Notes: generated by a model not told the origin, from the letters alone. A stretch of DNA of 64,000 nucleotides from Gibbula magus (GCA_936450465.1 OW388299.1:35847548-35911547); one strand, 5' to 3'; positions 25,434 through 45,002 are shown, counted from the stretch's first letter. Program-made: numbers and translations.

Positions 25434-26017
25434 CTCTTCCCACAGAGGTTAGTCCCTACAGTTTTCCGGTTCTACCCTCTGTTGTTTTTCGCTTGAAATC
25501 GAGAGCAGAACCAAAGTCCCCTAGCGGTTGAAAGAGAAATCTCATACCGTTTCTCTGGTTCTTAACCAATGAAAACTCATCTTTAATTGGCCATGTCGAC
25601 AGGGTAATTTCAAAGATCGAGGCATTTTACTCTGAAGGGTCTTGCTCATTAGCATATGTCATTCGAATATGTCTGATGTAAATAACGCAAATGAACTGTT
25701 TTTGGTATTTGTCTCTGATTTGGTCTTCTTTATTTATAATTATGTTTATGATCTATAGTTTTCACAAAATCAAATAGCATAGTTCGAGGAAAACACAGAA
25801 AACACAGAAAACACAGGAAAACGAGAAAACGTTGGCCTTACGTTTATTTTATCATTATGACGTGTCATTGGCAAATGTCACTTTTACAATGGCGTCGCTG
25901 ATTGCACTAGATTCAATTGCAACCAATCAGGACATTCCCTTTCCGCCCCCGATTTCAAGCGTAAAGTAACAGTGGGTAGAACCGGAAAACTGTAAGGACT
26001 AACCTCTGTGGGAAGAG
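25434..26017. mobile_element. Non-autonomous DNA element with long terminal inverted repeats (copy 2)
   Basis: Ends CTCTTCCCACAGAGGTTAGT and ACTAACCTCTGTGGGAAGAG are perfect reverse complements, and the arms extend for about 75 bases. The interior matches 21581-22140, with a small internal AAAACACAG triplication. It lies about 1.6 kb upstream of the SP1 promoter. Confidence 0.85.
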
Positions 26018-26229
26018 AATGATGATGAAAATTGTCGTCAGTTAAAAATATTTAATGGCTGGCATGATTATCGTTAATAGAAATGTTTCAATATCAAACT
26101 CTTAAGAGACTATAACACATTCTAAAATATAGTTAATTAAAATATAATATATCACGTGAATATTTAATTAACACTAAGCATTTTTTCTGCTGCACCCATT
26201 CACACAAACATGTATCATCTTTCATAGCG

Positions 26230-26550
26230 GGAGGGGGCGGGATAGCGCAGTGGTTAGCGCGTTCGGCTTCGGATCAATAGGTCCGGGGTTCGAATCCCGC
26301 CGGGGTTCGAATCCCGCCAGGGGCACGGCAACTTTGTCTGCAGTAGAGGACTGATCTACACGCAGTAAGGTTTGGGTGCAATGCTACACTGAATTTCAGC
26401 GTAGTACCACCCATGGTTCGCTGCGCGCAGGTTTCACCGCAGTGCATAGCCACATGGCGTTGCGGGCTTTCTCCCTGCAATAATACTAGCAGCCGCGATA
26501 TAAGTGAAATACTCTTGAAAGCGGCGTTAAACCCCAACTCACTCACCCAA
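26230..26550 (+). mobile_element. tRNA-derived SINE, second copy, with duplicated box B
   Basis: Same family as 13486-13803. The box B region is present twice in tandem (GGTTCGAATCCCGCC at two adjacent positions). TTCATAG followed by GGGA-like sequence flanks both sides, a likely target-site duplication. The body lacks about 15 bases relative to the first copy. Confidence 0.85.
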
Positions 26551-26985
26551 TTCATAGTGGGACATTTCCAGCGCAGTTATCTGAATAGCTGCTACGAATT
26601 GCTTCCATCAGGACGACGTTACCGAGTACCAAATGTGAATTTGAAACGCACAAACATGTCATTTATTCCATCAAACATTCACTATTTAAATTTCTAGTTA
26701 CACCACGACAGTCATATTGTTAAATTGTTAAAATTAATTGTTATATCTTTGTACATTCTAGACTTTTTATATCTTGTTACGTAATTATTTATTTTCTTTG
26801 TGCTCAATTCATGACAAGAAAATTCCCTTCTCAGGACAATAAAGATTTATCTTATCTTATCTTATCTTATATTATATTATCTTATCTTATCTTATCTTAT
26901 CTTATCTTATCTTATCTTATCTTATCTTATCTTATCTTATCTTATCTTATCTTATCTTATCTTATCTCATCTTATCTTGTCTCAA
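26551..26985 (+). mobile_element. 5'-truncated LINE end with (CTTAT)n tail
   Basis: The plus-strand frame from about 26551 to 26697 reads LPSGRRYRVPNVNLKRTNMS and closes with SIPxxIHYLN-like residues and a stop, the usual C-terminal tail of LINE polyproteins. About 120 bases later a CAATAAAGATTTATC box runs into a pentanucleotide array of about 140 bases. The SINE at 26230-26550 abuts or interrupts its left side. Confidence 0.7.
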
Positions 26986-27589
26986 AATTTAATTAATCCT
27001 CATTACGTTTTAATTTGTCAGTCACGACAAGTAACGTCAACATACTTCATAATTCAACATAATTCAATCCATCGAGCATATGATTCAACTATTTTTGTTT
27101 GACTGCTTATGATAGCAGTGATGTTCAATGTATATTACTTATCCGTTTTATTTATACCTATTTAATTAAGCTGACCAAAATTTCTTCTTAAACATAGATA
27201 ATATTTCATGATGCTTTCTGAAGAATTATATACATGTATATATATATTAATTTCAATACGACAAATTAATTAATGTTGATATATGTTACGCATGTGAAAA
27301 GGGTGAATTTAAATCTTATAGAATGAACGACTTCAAGAATACTCATGTTGAAATGACAATCTTAAAACTTGTAAAATAAACTTAATAAATGAACAGGTAT
27401 GTACATGTAGGTAGATATGCAAAAAATATCTTGGAGAAGATGGATTCGTTCCTAAAGTGGACCCAAGACGTACATCTGTGCACATGTTGTTTGAGAAAAT
27501 CCCAGTTGTGTAAATTTTATCGGTTCAGCAAATATTTGTAAAACGTCAAACTTGTCCAAATTCACCTGCTAAATTCACGTTCATTTCGC
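26986..27589. other. 5' flank of SP1
   Basis: AT-rich and noncoding. Nothing is recognised apart from the TATA box that follows. Confidence 0.4.
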
Positions 27590-27597
27590 TATAAATT
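27590..27597 (+). promoter_or_regulatory. TATA box of SP1
   Basis: TATAAATT lies 34-41 bases before the ATG. Start-like TCATCAC sequence at about 27615-27621 is at the expected distance, so the 5' leader would be only about 10-15 bases. Confidence 0.6.
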
Positions 27598-27630
27598 AAG
27601 CGCCCTTTCAGACCTCATCACAGAAGCAAC

Positions 27631-30600
27631 ATGCATCTTACCTTGAGTGTTGTTTTGATCGTATTGGTTGCACTCGTCAACGGCCGCTTCGGCGGCGGAG
27701 GCGGCAGAGGCGGCAGAGGCGGCGGAGGCGTCTTCGGTAGCTTCGGTAGCTTCGGCGGCGGAGGCGGCGGAGGCGGCAGAGGCGGCAGAGGCGGCAGACC
27801 AGGTAGATTCGGCAACGGCAGACCAGGTCAGCACGGTAACGGACAATGGACATCGAATCAGTGGTAAGCATGCGTAGTATTTTATGAATAAATAATAGTA
27901 CGTGCAAAAAAAGATTGGTGAATATTTACATTACATACATATATTCCAAATATGCCTAAATCAGCCAGTTTTATTTGAACGACTGAATATTCTTGGGAAT
28001 GATAATTTTATGTTCGATGCTTTGTGAACAGGGGTAGTAACTTGATGTAGTTGTTTCATGCATTATATCATATATTATACATAAAACATGAAAATAAACA
28101 TCATCAAAATAAATGTTCGATGGTTTCTTCAAGGGGAGGTCCCCAGCGACCACAGTGGCAGTGGGAACAGTGAGTAACCTCAGTTATATTTCCCTTGCGA
28201 TCTGGTGTGATACACAACTTAATGAATTACAAATAGAGTGTGTTGTTTTCATTAATTCCTTAATACCCGTAAACAGCTGAAATAAAAATTAAAAACTACT
28301 TCTACATCAATTTTAAGTTTTCAAATACTTCGGGGCTGTGTACGGTCTGCTGTCTAGCAATAAATGCAACTCTTTTTATACATTCCACACTGAGCAAATA
28401 AAGGGGCAGATCGGTATGGGTGATTAAAATTATTCTTTTAATCGGTTTCAGTGTCGTTTTGTCCCTAATGAAACTTCTTATCATTTTTGACATGTCACAA
28501 TATGATAAATTATATGTTTAATATTTTTACTTTCTTTCTTATCTTAGAGACATGTCCAGCGAGGAATCCCCAGAATCCCCAGAATCCCAAGAATCCCAAG
28601 AAAGGTAAATGAAACTCAAAATGTTGTCAACGACCAAATTGAAACATAACCTATAAATAATAAATATAAACTTTTCGCCAGCAACAGTGTAATCCCTCGC
28701 TATTTCTGAGCAATCGTTTGGAACGAATCGTAATTTTGTAAAGCCTATGTTTAAATTGCATAGTTGCATATTACTGTTGCAGATGCAATATACATATCAA
28801 ATACACATAATATATATATAATACGTATATTTAGATCTTGTATTCCCCTAATGTATTACTTGTACAATACTTTGAATTGTATGATCAATGATGACAACGT
28901 AATGAAAGCAAATTTACTCCTTCTTGGTGAGATTTTGAAGTTATAACTTGAATAAGAACTTTTGGAGACGCTTATGTTTATCAAGATACACTGTCGACCA
29001 AAAAAAACGCCTACGCGATTATCTTTAAAATGAAAGATGATATATTTTCTGTCATATGATTAATGGTGGTCTCTTAGTTATACTGAAACAATAATTAATA
29101 TAAAATTCCTTTAAATTCGTGGAAAAAACTGTGATACGAGTCAGTAACATTCATGAAAACCACGCCCAATGAAGATGACTATTTCCGGTTGATTCACTTG
29201 CGCACCGTAACCACGTACATCTGTATCGTCATCATCACTTTAATGCGAATGCGTGCCTTTATTGATGCTCGTGGTTGTATGAAAATTTGTTTCAAATGTT
29301 TTTCTATTTAAGCACTGATCGAAAACTGAACAATTTATTTTGTGTCATTTCAACAATCGCCATTATTTTGTGACATGACAACTTTTGAAGTGTAAATGTT
29401 ATTATGCAGAAATGTTGCATCTTCATAATGCTATAATATTGCTAAACTGTTCATAATAGTCTTTAGACAATCTGATAAGATATCTGGTAGGCCTTTCATT
29501 TGGCCGACAGTGTACGACGCGAAACCTCAAAGACCGACTGAAAACCATACCCCGTTATTAACCTCAGTTTTATGCACCTCCTAGGCTCCCGGGACAGCCA
29601 TCTTTTGAAATCTACAGCGAGATCCCAGATGATATTTTGGGGTCGGCTCTCTGCTTCATCTTTACTCCAAGAATGGGAATAATGGAACTGAATAGAGAAA
29701 TTAAACATATGGGTTATAATAAACGGAAGGCTTGGCGTTACGCAAACTTGGTAGATGATCTCAGGGAAGGCAGTTTCTTGTCTGAAGTGCACAACTTGGT
29801 AGACAAATGTAAGTGGTAAATTACTGAATCAATTGATGTGTCTATTTAGGGTATCCTTAACGTTTCTCATACATTTATATTGTAAGAGAACTACTATTAA
29901 CTGCAATTATAACATACATGTACAGTTTACAATATCTATGGAATTAAACTTTAGACAAAGAGATATACTGAATTTTACGTTGGTGTTCACACAAAATTCG
30001 TGCATATTTCAGAGATTAACCTATGTTAATTTCATTTTCAGCGTTCACAAAGCTTTCTACCGCCGGGAGAGGATACTACTGCTCACTTCTCCAGTCAATG
30101 CCGGCGAGTTTTTCAGGTTGTGGGTTCGGGGATTTGACGGCAATTTTAAGTCAACAATGTGAAGACTCCTCCAACCTTCCACCACCACCTCCACCACCAC
30201 CCACACAACCCGTCCCAACCACCGCCACTGCTGCTCCGACTACTGCTGCTCCGACTACTGCTGCTCCAACCACAGCTGCTCCAACCACTGCTGCTCCAAC
30301 CACAGCTGCTCCAACCACTGCTGCTCCAACCACTGCAGCGACGACTACTGCAGCTCCTATTCCATCAGGAGTAGGTAAGTATCAGATGCCCGTATTCAGT
30401 ACTCAGCTATGTCCTAGAAGCCCAGTACAAGTATTTTTATTCCTCCATGATATTCCGTTATTCGCATGATTTAAGAGTCAATAGAATGATATAGGCTGTA
30501 AAACCCCTGTAGGATGACATGAGACTGGCAGGACAGATACAGGATACAAGGTCCGTGTCAGATCTGGTGTGAAGACTGACACTCCGCTCTATCGGGTTAA

Positions 30601-31577
30601 TCCTGGTAACCCCCCACCACTAACTGTATCTAAACATGTTAAACAACACCATTAGATCACCCCTCAGTTCTAAGTCTAAAATACTGAATTTTACTACGAG
30701 TGAAATCTTGAATTGACCATATCATCTAAATAACTGCATAATGATTATCTTATGAGTGATCTCACCACGGTTGAGTAATAAAAATGTTCTATCGTAGACT
30801 GCAACGATCTCAGAACCATCGCCAACGTTACCGTGACAACGAGAATTGTTGGAGGTACCCCTGCAGTCCAAGACACCTTCAACTCCTTTGTTTCTCTATC
30901 GTACCCAAATACCAATCCTTTCTGCGGAGCCACCCTCATAGATGCAACCACCGCTGTTACAGCGGCGCATTGTCTCGAGTATGTATGACACCTATTTGTT
31001 TCTCAAAATTAATTTGTTTTTCAAATATCAACTCCTTTTTACTTGTGACATTTAGGGACAATGTTTCCAATGTCCTTTAAACAATATGTGCTGTTATTGT
31101 ACTGTTTAAATAGTACCCAAACACGACGTTGTCTTGACAATACTAAAGATTCGGGTATCACTGCCTAATACATGAGACCGTATTGTCATTAAAACAAACG
31201 CACAAACTTATAATGCGGGCATTAGTGGAATAGTTCATTAGATGAATTGAAGTGTTTGCAATTTCCGTTAGGTGTATTACAAGTTTGTACCTGTCCTATC
31301 ACTTCTAACTCGTCAATATCAAATCAGGTGTATATATGAACATTTGCCACTACATATCCTTTGAAATATAGTTTTCGAGTATCTTTATTGTACCTCACTC
31401 CATAATTGTAAAAAACTATGACTTCAGAGGTCAGTCAACTACTGGTTTAAGCATTAATGTTGGAGATCATACAGAAGTGGGTCAAACAACCTCCATCCCG
31501 GTTACAAATGTCACAATCCACGAAAACTACAACCCCGTCAGCACCCGTGAGTGTACTATAATAATAATAATACATTA

Positions 31578-31640
<63 letters not shown>

Positions 31641-33365
31641 ATTCCACTCCACGAATGTACTGTCATGGTTCTAATTATCTTTATCATGTTATAAATGGCT
31701 TAAACATTTTCTCCGAATGGCATCTCAATTTAAAATTGATACTTACATCTTTCAATTGCAGAGAACGATATTGCTATCATTAAGTTCGACCCCATCGACT
31801 TCGAGGCCATTCAATACACCGACCAAATCTGCAGGGCGTCTGCGACTTACGACATTCAAGGTCAATCTTGCACAGCTGTTGGCGTTGGAACAACGTCTTT
31901 TGGTAAGTATTCCTTTGGACTGTTATGTTATTCAGCTGTTGGCGTAGGAACGACGTCGTATGGTAAATAGTCGTAGGACCATAACCTTGCAGAGCTGTTG
32001 GCGTAGGAACATTATTGTATTGTAAGTTATCATGGGACTGTATTTTTGCACAGCTGTTGGCGTAGTAACAACATCGTATGATAAGTAGTCGTGAGACTTC
32101 TATCGCAACGTGCTTTTCGAGGTCGGAATTAAAGGGAATACAAACAGGGTCAAAAATAGCATGAATGGACTCTGGGCTGTGGTGCTATAAAATGTAATCA
32201 CCATACAAGGGGGGGGGGGGGGGGGGGGGGGGATAAGGACTATTTCTACACAGATAAGATAAATTTACGGAACCAAAATTAAAGTCTTCATCTTGTAGTT
32301 CAACTATACAGCAGAAATAAAACCATTTGACATCACTTAATAACGTTCCAAGTAGGCAGACACATGCTGAATATAGGACATTTTATTTAATCAGTGCATA
32401 ATTTCCCACAGATGTAAGGATTTTAAAAAATTAAACAATTTACCATCGACCACCTCCCTTCCAATGATCCGTTTCTTACCATATAGTCATATCGTCACTA
32501 GTTTACTGATTTACCTATAACACAGTTCAGCTTCTCATATTCGGTTATTACAGTAAATAAGTTTCATACAATGAATGAATCTTCTGTCACTACGGTTAAC
32601 AAGTTGCCCTTCACCACCAGGTGGAGAACAACCAGATGGTTACCTGCTTCAAGAAGTAACCATTACCGCTACCACTGGCATAGACTGCGAAAGCAGTTCC
32701 ACCATCAATGTACCTGTAACCGACCCTGACAGACAATTCTGTGCTGGAGAGGCAGGCAAGGACACGTGTCAGGTGAGTTCTTTCCTTAGCCCGGTTCCCT
32801 GTCTGTTCTATTTGAATTTATAATTTCAATGATCTCTGAAGATCGGAACGATCTTATTAGGTCACCTTGAACAATCCTACTGGCGAAAGAGAGTCGATAC
32901 ATTGATGTTATACTGTTGCGCCGCTACCATCACGTCAAAGAATGGCATCAATCTCTCGATACCGTGCTGTTTATTCGCAACCATGACAAGATGAAAGAAA
33001 TAAAATTAGGAATGGCGAAATAGTCCTTTCCGCATAGAAACAAACTAACACATTGATATAAATGGCGCGGATTATGCTATCAGATTAGCTAGTATTCGAA
33101 GCGGGCCAGCCTTTCTGTGATACGTCTGTTGAACATTTAGTCCATATGTACAGTTCCATGAATACGAGTTTACAATAAGCATTGTCCTTCCATATCTTTA
33201 CAACAGGGAGATTCCGGCGGTCCCATATACTGTCAGGAGGATGGCCTGCAAGTCCTGGCTGGTATAACTTCCTATGGTGTTGGCTGTGGAGACCCAGGCT
33301 ATCCTGGTGTCTATGTTAATATTGGTAGCTACGACAACTGGATCAACCAATATATTGGTCAGTAG
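27631..33365 (+). CDS. SP1: secreted modular trypsin-like protease, Gly/Arg-rich head, 10 exons
   Basis: Exons: 27631-27863, 28134-28169, 28548-28604, 29585-29808, 30042-30374, 30798-30978, 31428-31546, 31762-31902, 32621-32772, 33207-33365. All have GT-AG borders and phases close, giving 544 aa. Signal peptide is residues 1-18. A Gly/Arg/Phe-rich head (19-77) is followed by a Trp/Gln patch and Ser-Pro-Glu repeats (to about 108). The four-Cys module has C132, C197, C210 and C223. A proline run (230-237) and Ala-Pro-Thr repeats lead to the protease: activation at R310|IVGG, triad H352 (AAHC), D397 (NDIA) and S495 (GDSGGP), with D489 at position 189, so cleavage after Lys/Arg is expected. All ten chymotrypsin cysteines are present, including C296, which would tether the pro-region. 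It is probably a secreted zymogen. The head and four-Cys module were not recognised. Confidence 0.88.
28987..29514. mobile_element. Mariner-like MITE in SP1 intron 3
   Basis: Ends TACACTGTCGACCAAA and TTTGGCCGACAGTGTA are near-perfect inverted repeats bounded by TA, as in Tc1/mariner elements. The 528-bp interior is noncoding. It ends about 70 bases before the acceptor of exon 4. Confidence 0.75.
31556..31632. repeat. AAT microsatellite in SP1 intron 7
   Basis: An imperfect AAT run of about 75 bases starts ten bases after the exon 7 donor. Confidence 0.9.
31866..32098 (+). repeat. Tandem copies of the 3' end of SP1 exon 8
   Basis: The last 35-40 bases of exon 8 together with the donor and some intron are repeated about every 58 bases: AGCTGTTGGCGT occurs at about 31875, 31935, 31993 and 32052. 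The second copy keeps a possible acceptor (TTATTCAG), an open frame and GGTAAA at the donor position; the later copies are more decayed. Confidence 0.8.
32209..32232. repeat. 24-base poly-G tract in SP1 intron 8
   Basis: Uninterrupted G run in the sense strand of the intron. In the pre-mRNA it could form a G-quadruplex. Confidence 0.9.
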
Positions 33366-33408
33366 TGGGCCATACCAAAGCAGTGCTGAAAAATTAATTT
33401 GATCTTGA

Positions 33409-33414
33409 ATAAAT
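33409..33414 (+). terminator. Poly(A) signal of SP1
   Basis: AATAAA lies 44 bases after the stop codon. A second AATAAA lies near 33463. Confidence 0.7.
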
Positions 33415-35164
33415 TCAATTAATCAGCTTTTATATCGTCTTTATTCATATTGAAAGAAACAAAATAAAGACTACGAGATGGAAACTGTGATGGGGTCATG
33501 ATTTTAATGCAGAAGATGGTTATATTTCAAATCTGCTCTGCAAAGTCAGAGTCGAACCATATGCACATCTGACGAATCCGAAAGTATCACGGCCTATAAT
33601 TTACAAAGCATGAGGAGCAGTGAATTCGTTAAACATATTCAACGAGCCCCGAAGTAATTAATTTTGCAAATAAATGCCATTTGTAGCTGCGACCCTCATG
33701 AAATGGATTCTTCAACGCACGTGCAGCGTAAAACTTACATGCGAAGCCATGTGATGACAACTTAAACTCCGCCTCTCCATGCTGTTCCTATGCGTTACCT
33801 GTCTAGTAGAGAACGCAGGATTGTTACCCTTCGTAGCCTAATGAATAAAGGCGCTGGCCAGCAAACGAAGGGTTGCATGTTCGAAACCAGGTTCATATAT
33901 TACAAAACATAATTTCTCATAATTGAGATATTTAAAGTTCCTATTCAGATACACCAGCACAAAATACATCAATCTAGAAACATGTACTCGGTAAGCCATT
34001 ACTGAAAATGTCAAAGCCTTACACCTCTCCTTATTGGGATACTCAATGGCCAGTAGATTATTAATGAATAATATAGAGTGACGTCATCACCATGGATTAC
34101 TCCTTGGGGAATGCATGTTATATACAACTGTATCCTCTATCTGAGTACAAATATCGCCAGACCAGTTGTGCAAGTTCTCCAACTTTCGCAAGATGAAATA
34201 GACAAAAGGGTCACTTTACAATTTATCCTTAAATTGATAATACAATGTTTCCTTGATACTCCAAACAGCTGCCAACACTGTCACAGATAACTTTGAGGTA
34301 CAAAATAAGATTATGTTATGGGACAAATTTCACTTCTGAAGTGTACACACACGATTATAGATTTCGTTTTGGCATGCTACAATGCCTCAAATAGATTCTA
34401 AGACATCATGATATACGTGATATTTACACGAAGATACAGGTGTATATGTATGTACATTTCTTTGGGGTGAGCCGTACATGTTCAACACGGCAATGTGGTA
34501 GCATCATGTCTATAGTATATACATAGTAAATATGTGGAAGATTTTATAAGTAACTAACTGAAAAAAAGTAAACACGTTATGGTTTAGTAGAATTACGGTA
34601 GTGTCAAAGTTGAAATTAGCTTTAGACTGTATTTAAGAAATATAAGACAACTTGGCGTGCTTTATCGTTGAATAAAACATAGCAGGGAGCATAAGACACG
34701 AAGGGCGCATCCCTGAGTGTTTAATCGCTTTTATATAAAAACCGTGGAGATATTATGTTGTTTGTTTAAACTTTTTGAAAATATTAATGCACCCATTTCG
34801 TATAGAACCCATTCACTAGCATTGAACAATCAAAGTGACGTAAAATATGACGTCATTTGCTAAACGACGCTCTAACTGACGTCCTAAAACACGAGTATGT
34901 TTTATTGTTTCATAGAGCACGTTGTCGGTTCCATTGACCGCCTGTGCTTTATTGTCGTGGTTGGTTTGGTTTAAACATATTTTATTCACAAAGAATCGGA
35001 TTAGGTACAAGTTGTCTAACTTAAATACCCTCTCCTTGGTATATACATTGTACAAAAATATAATAACATTAATTTTAGTAAAGACGACAGATACTGAACA
35101 GAGAAGAAGAAATGTAAGAGTCGAGATTGATACATAAAAAACATGCATATTATACAAATCGTTT
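33415..35164. other. Intergenic between SP1 and a LINE
   Basis: A tRNA-like SINE head lies at 33825-33892. No gene is recognised in the rest. Confidence 0.4.
33825..33892 (+). repeat. tRNA-like SINE head
   Basis: A box A-like TAGCCTAATGAATAAAGGC and a box B-like GGTTGCATGTTCGAAACC are present, but no complete cloverleaf forms. It reads as a tRNA-derived repeat, not a tRNA gene. Confidence 0.5.
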
Positions 35165-36545
35165 GGTCTCGTGGATATAAGATTGAACTAACTTAAATAT
35201 TATCACATTATGATAAAATGACAGGTCTGCACTTCCCTCTAAAACTAATTTTAGATTTATTGAAACATTTGTTGAGTTAAGTATACGCGCTTTATTGACA
35301 TAATGAGTTTCTCACTCTGATTGTGATATATTGGACATTCAAAAGAAGTGATAAGAATTTTCAACATAACCACATACGCATTTCGGATAAATTTTAATTC
35401 CAATTTGACACAAGTCAAAGTTTAATGAGCTGACTGCATATCGTAACTTTGTATGTAGTATGTTCAGTTTTCATTTACCACATGAAAAAATAGCGAGGTG
35501 CAATAAATATCAATCAATAATAGATGTTTTAAAAGTCAAGATATTATTTTGAAGTACGGACATGTTGTGGTCAATAATTCCATGAAATGTTTTGAGAGTT
35601 GCATACACTGTTATAATTAGTTTTAGAACCGACGTCCTGGGGTAGTAGTTTAGCAGGGTATTGAGGAACCATTTGATTGTGAATTATTTACATTAAACTT
35701 AATTTTCATATTTTCCTAAGTTCTTGTAATGTTCTCCAGCCAGCTTCAAAGTATAGAAATTCGTGTGAAGTATATTTCGACAAGCCAGTACTTATCCTTG
35801 CTGATGGTAGTTGAATTTGTTCTAACTTGTTAATTTGTTCTTGTGTACAACTATCCCAGACTTCGGATGCGTATTCAAGATGAGGTCTTATGAACATCAA
35901 CTAAATCTTATTTATAGTATCCCAACATAATACATATTTCAAACTTCGCAAGGAGTTCACCATCTTTGCTACACTTTTAATAATGTTTTCTATATGAATA
36001 TATGATTTCCCATTACCTGCCAGCGTCATTCCAAGGTGTTTATGCGCCTCCACCATTCCAACATCAACTCCATCAAAATTAAGATGTAACTTTTCAAAAT
36101 TATTTTGAAGCGAGAATAACACAGCTTCAGTCTTGTCTGGGTTTTATTTGATTAGCAATTTCCCCCCATGTATTAAGATTACACAAACTGGCATTTAATT
36201 TCAATTCAATAAGACGACGAGCCGCTGAGGAATAACCAAGGGATGAGTTATCAGCAAAGAGGTGAGTTAAGCAATCTAAATCATCTGTTATATCATTTAT
36301 ATATTTTTTATTGTTATACAATAAATCAAAACGGTCCTAAAAATGAACCCTGTAGGATCCCAGCATGGAGTGTTCTCGGTTTTGAGATCGTTCCATTGAC
36401 AAAAAACTCTTTGACTCCGATTACTTATATAACTTGCAGGGTGGACCTGTTCTATACAATCTTGAATTTTTTAAGACATTTATATATTTCAAGACTGAAT
36501 AGGTTTCAGGTTCTGTTCATATCTTAAAATTTCCGGATATATCTT
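35165..36545 (-). pseudogene. Non-LTR retrotransposon (jockey/CR1-like) reverse transcriptase remnant
   Basis: Read on the minus strand from right to left: a GIPQGSFLGPF-like motif (about 36390-36340), the active-site region with FADN in place of FADD (about 36260), a thumb segment (HKHLGMTLAG), the YASEVWDSC motif (about 35860) and a final zinc-knuckle-like CxCG...HFFECPxY (about 35390-35310). Several stops and frameshifts separate them, and a catalytic Asp is lost. It is 5' truncated and inactive. Confidence 0.8.
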
Positions 36546-36593
36546 AAGATTTGTTATACGATCATGGAATATGAAAATCGACACTCCAAGGCG

Positions 36594-36722
36594 AGGCGAA
36601 ATGGTCGTGTGGTAAGCTGGCGAAATGGTCGTGTGGTAAGCTGTTGGTACAGTCAATGCTGGCGATAGTTGCCTTACTCTGAGGGCGTGGGTTCGAATTC
36701 CGCATGGGACTCGGCCCGAAAA
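36594..36722 (+). repeat. tRNA-derived SINE head with duplicated box A
   Basis: GGTCGTGTGGTAAGCTG occurs twice in tandem, followed by GTGGGTTCGAATTCCGC as box B. It resembles a tRNA-derived SINE head in which the 5' part was duplicated. Confidence 0.6.
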
Positions 36723-38293
36723 AGTACAAGAATTTGTACTATTGAAGGTAGTGTTATCCCAAATATAACCATGTTAAACATATACAGCGGCAATTACTTT
36801 ACCTCAACATCACATACAGAGGTTCACCATGTGATCGCAAGATGCAAGTTTTCAAACATTGGCCAAATGAAATAGACATTTGGATCATATTTTCAAAATT
36901 CATATTTCCTTAATTTATGTAATAAAATTTTCCATATCGACTTAATGAGATTAATCTGACCATGAGTATAACAGTAAATTACCAATGCTTTCTGATCACT
37001 AATTGGAGATTTAACAAAGGTGTTTTCGACTCCTTGTCACTTCAGTGAGCTATTACAGTTTTAACGGTCAATTGTGGCGTATGAACTTAGATTCAATCGT
37101 CATGCCTGTAGTGAAAGCATTTTACTATTATCGGTGTCGGGTTCGCCTGTTTGCGATATCTACCTGACATCGCAAATCACGTGATCATACTCAGATACGC
37201 AATTAGATAACCAAACTATCTGGACGCATCTGTATACTATTAGTTATTATGTATGTTTGTAATACTGAACCCAATTGTTATAAGTGACAATATCTGTATA
37301 TTTCTTAAATGAGTTCCATCTATATCCTCACCTATATGAATAAGACTTAGCAGTAAATGTATCATATGATAAATTATATTCTGTGACCTACCATGAAAAT
37401 GCACTCCCACTGTCAAACATTCAATATTTGAGCTTAATTTGTTCTGGTATTTATAATCTATATTTTAGTTCAACTTACATTTGTATGTGACCATGAATTG
37501 ATTATGAATTCAGTTGATTTCTTTTCCTAACGTTCCAATATATATTGCTATACATACAATTCATCAGGGTATGATACTTTTTATCTTGTGTCCGTTAAAT
37601 CACAATTCGGGGTGCTGAAATTACTTCTTAAGTATGGTTTTGGACACAAAGTTTGACATTTAAGTTCAAATTTTATAAATATTGAAATTATGTTAACGAA
37701 AGATACTTTCGACATCATTTCCCTTCTGGGACTTTAATTCGGTGTCACATTTGTCTGTAGGTTTCATGAAAAACTGTTAAAGAATCTCATCGATACTGAC
37801 TTACATGTACGTACTTTCTGTTCTGAATTGCCCATGAAACCAGCAGATTGTCTTAAGTGTAATTCTGATGAAACTCAAATTTTAACTTTTTCTATTATTA
37901 ATGAATACCTGATAGTCTATTGATTGTTCATCAACTTTAACAATTGTCAGTACATATGTGATCAGCATACCAACTGCGGAACATTGTTTATCATGGGAAC
38001 TATCACACGCGTGAATGAATGAGATATTAATTAAGCCATCTCATATGCACTTTTGGAAGAAGGGAAACCTTTAATCTGAAAAGGGACACTTTAATTGCTT
38101 CATTATACAGTATGTGTAGCTTGTACAGTGTACATACACTCTATTCTTACCATCGGCTTTTCATTAATATTTTCATCATAACATAATTTTCATATTTGTG
38201 TCACATAATAACTAAGGTAAACGTTTTATCTTATTGCTTTCATATTTCCACGAAGCAATTAAACGTATAAATTGATCTTAAATATGTCTGAGG
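36723..38293. other. 5' flank of SP2
   Basis: AT-rich, with no gene or clear repeat recognised. Confidence 0.4.
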
Positions 38294-38300
38294 TATATAA
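38294..38300 (+). promoter_or_regulatory. TATA box of SP2
   Basis: TATATAA followed by G lies 37 bases before the ATG, with a pyrimidine-rich start region (GGTCTCTCCACAACT) at the expected distance. The arrangement parallels SP1. Confidence 0.6.
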
Positions 38301-38336
38301 GCATCTACATTGACAGGTCTCTCCACAACTTTCAGC

Positions 38337-44988
<6,652 letters not shown>

Positions 44989-45002
44989 ACCTCACAATGA
45001 GC

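Noticed and set aside
27589..27907. Alternative frames (Ala/Ser- or Arg/Leu-rich) over the Gly-rich exon of SP1
   Set aside because: All are shadows of the GGC-type repeats. Only the plus-strand frame at 27631 has a signal peptide, TATA box and correct donor phase.
36127..36321. Host gene encoding a 64-aa protein
   Set aside because: It is part of a decayed LINE reverse transcriptase, with the active-site Asp changed to Asn.
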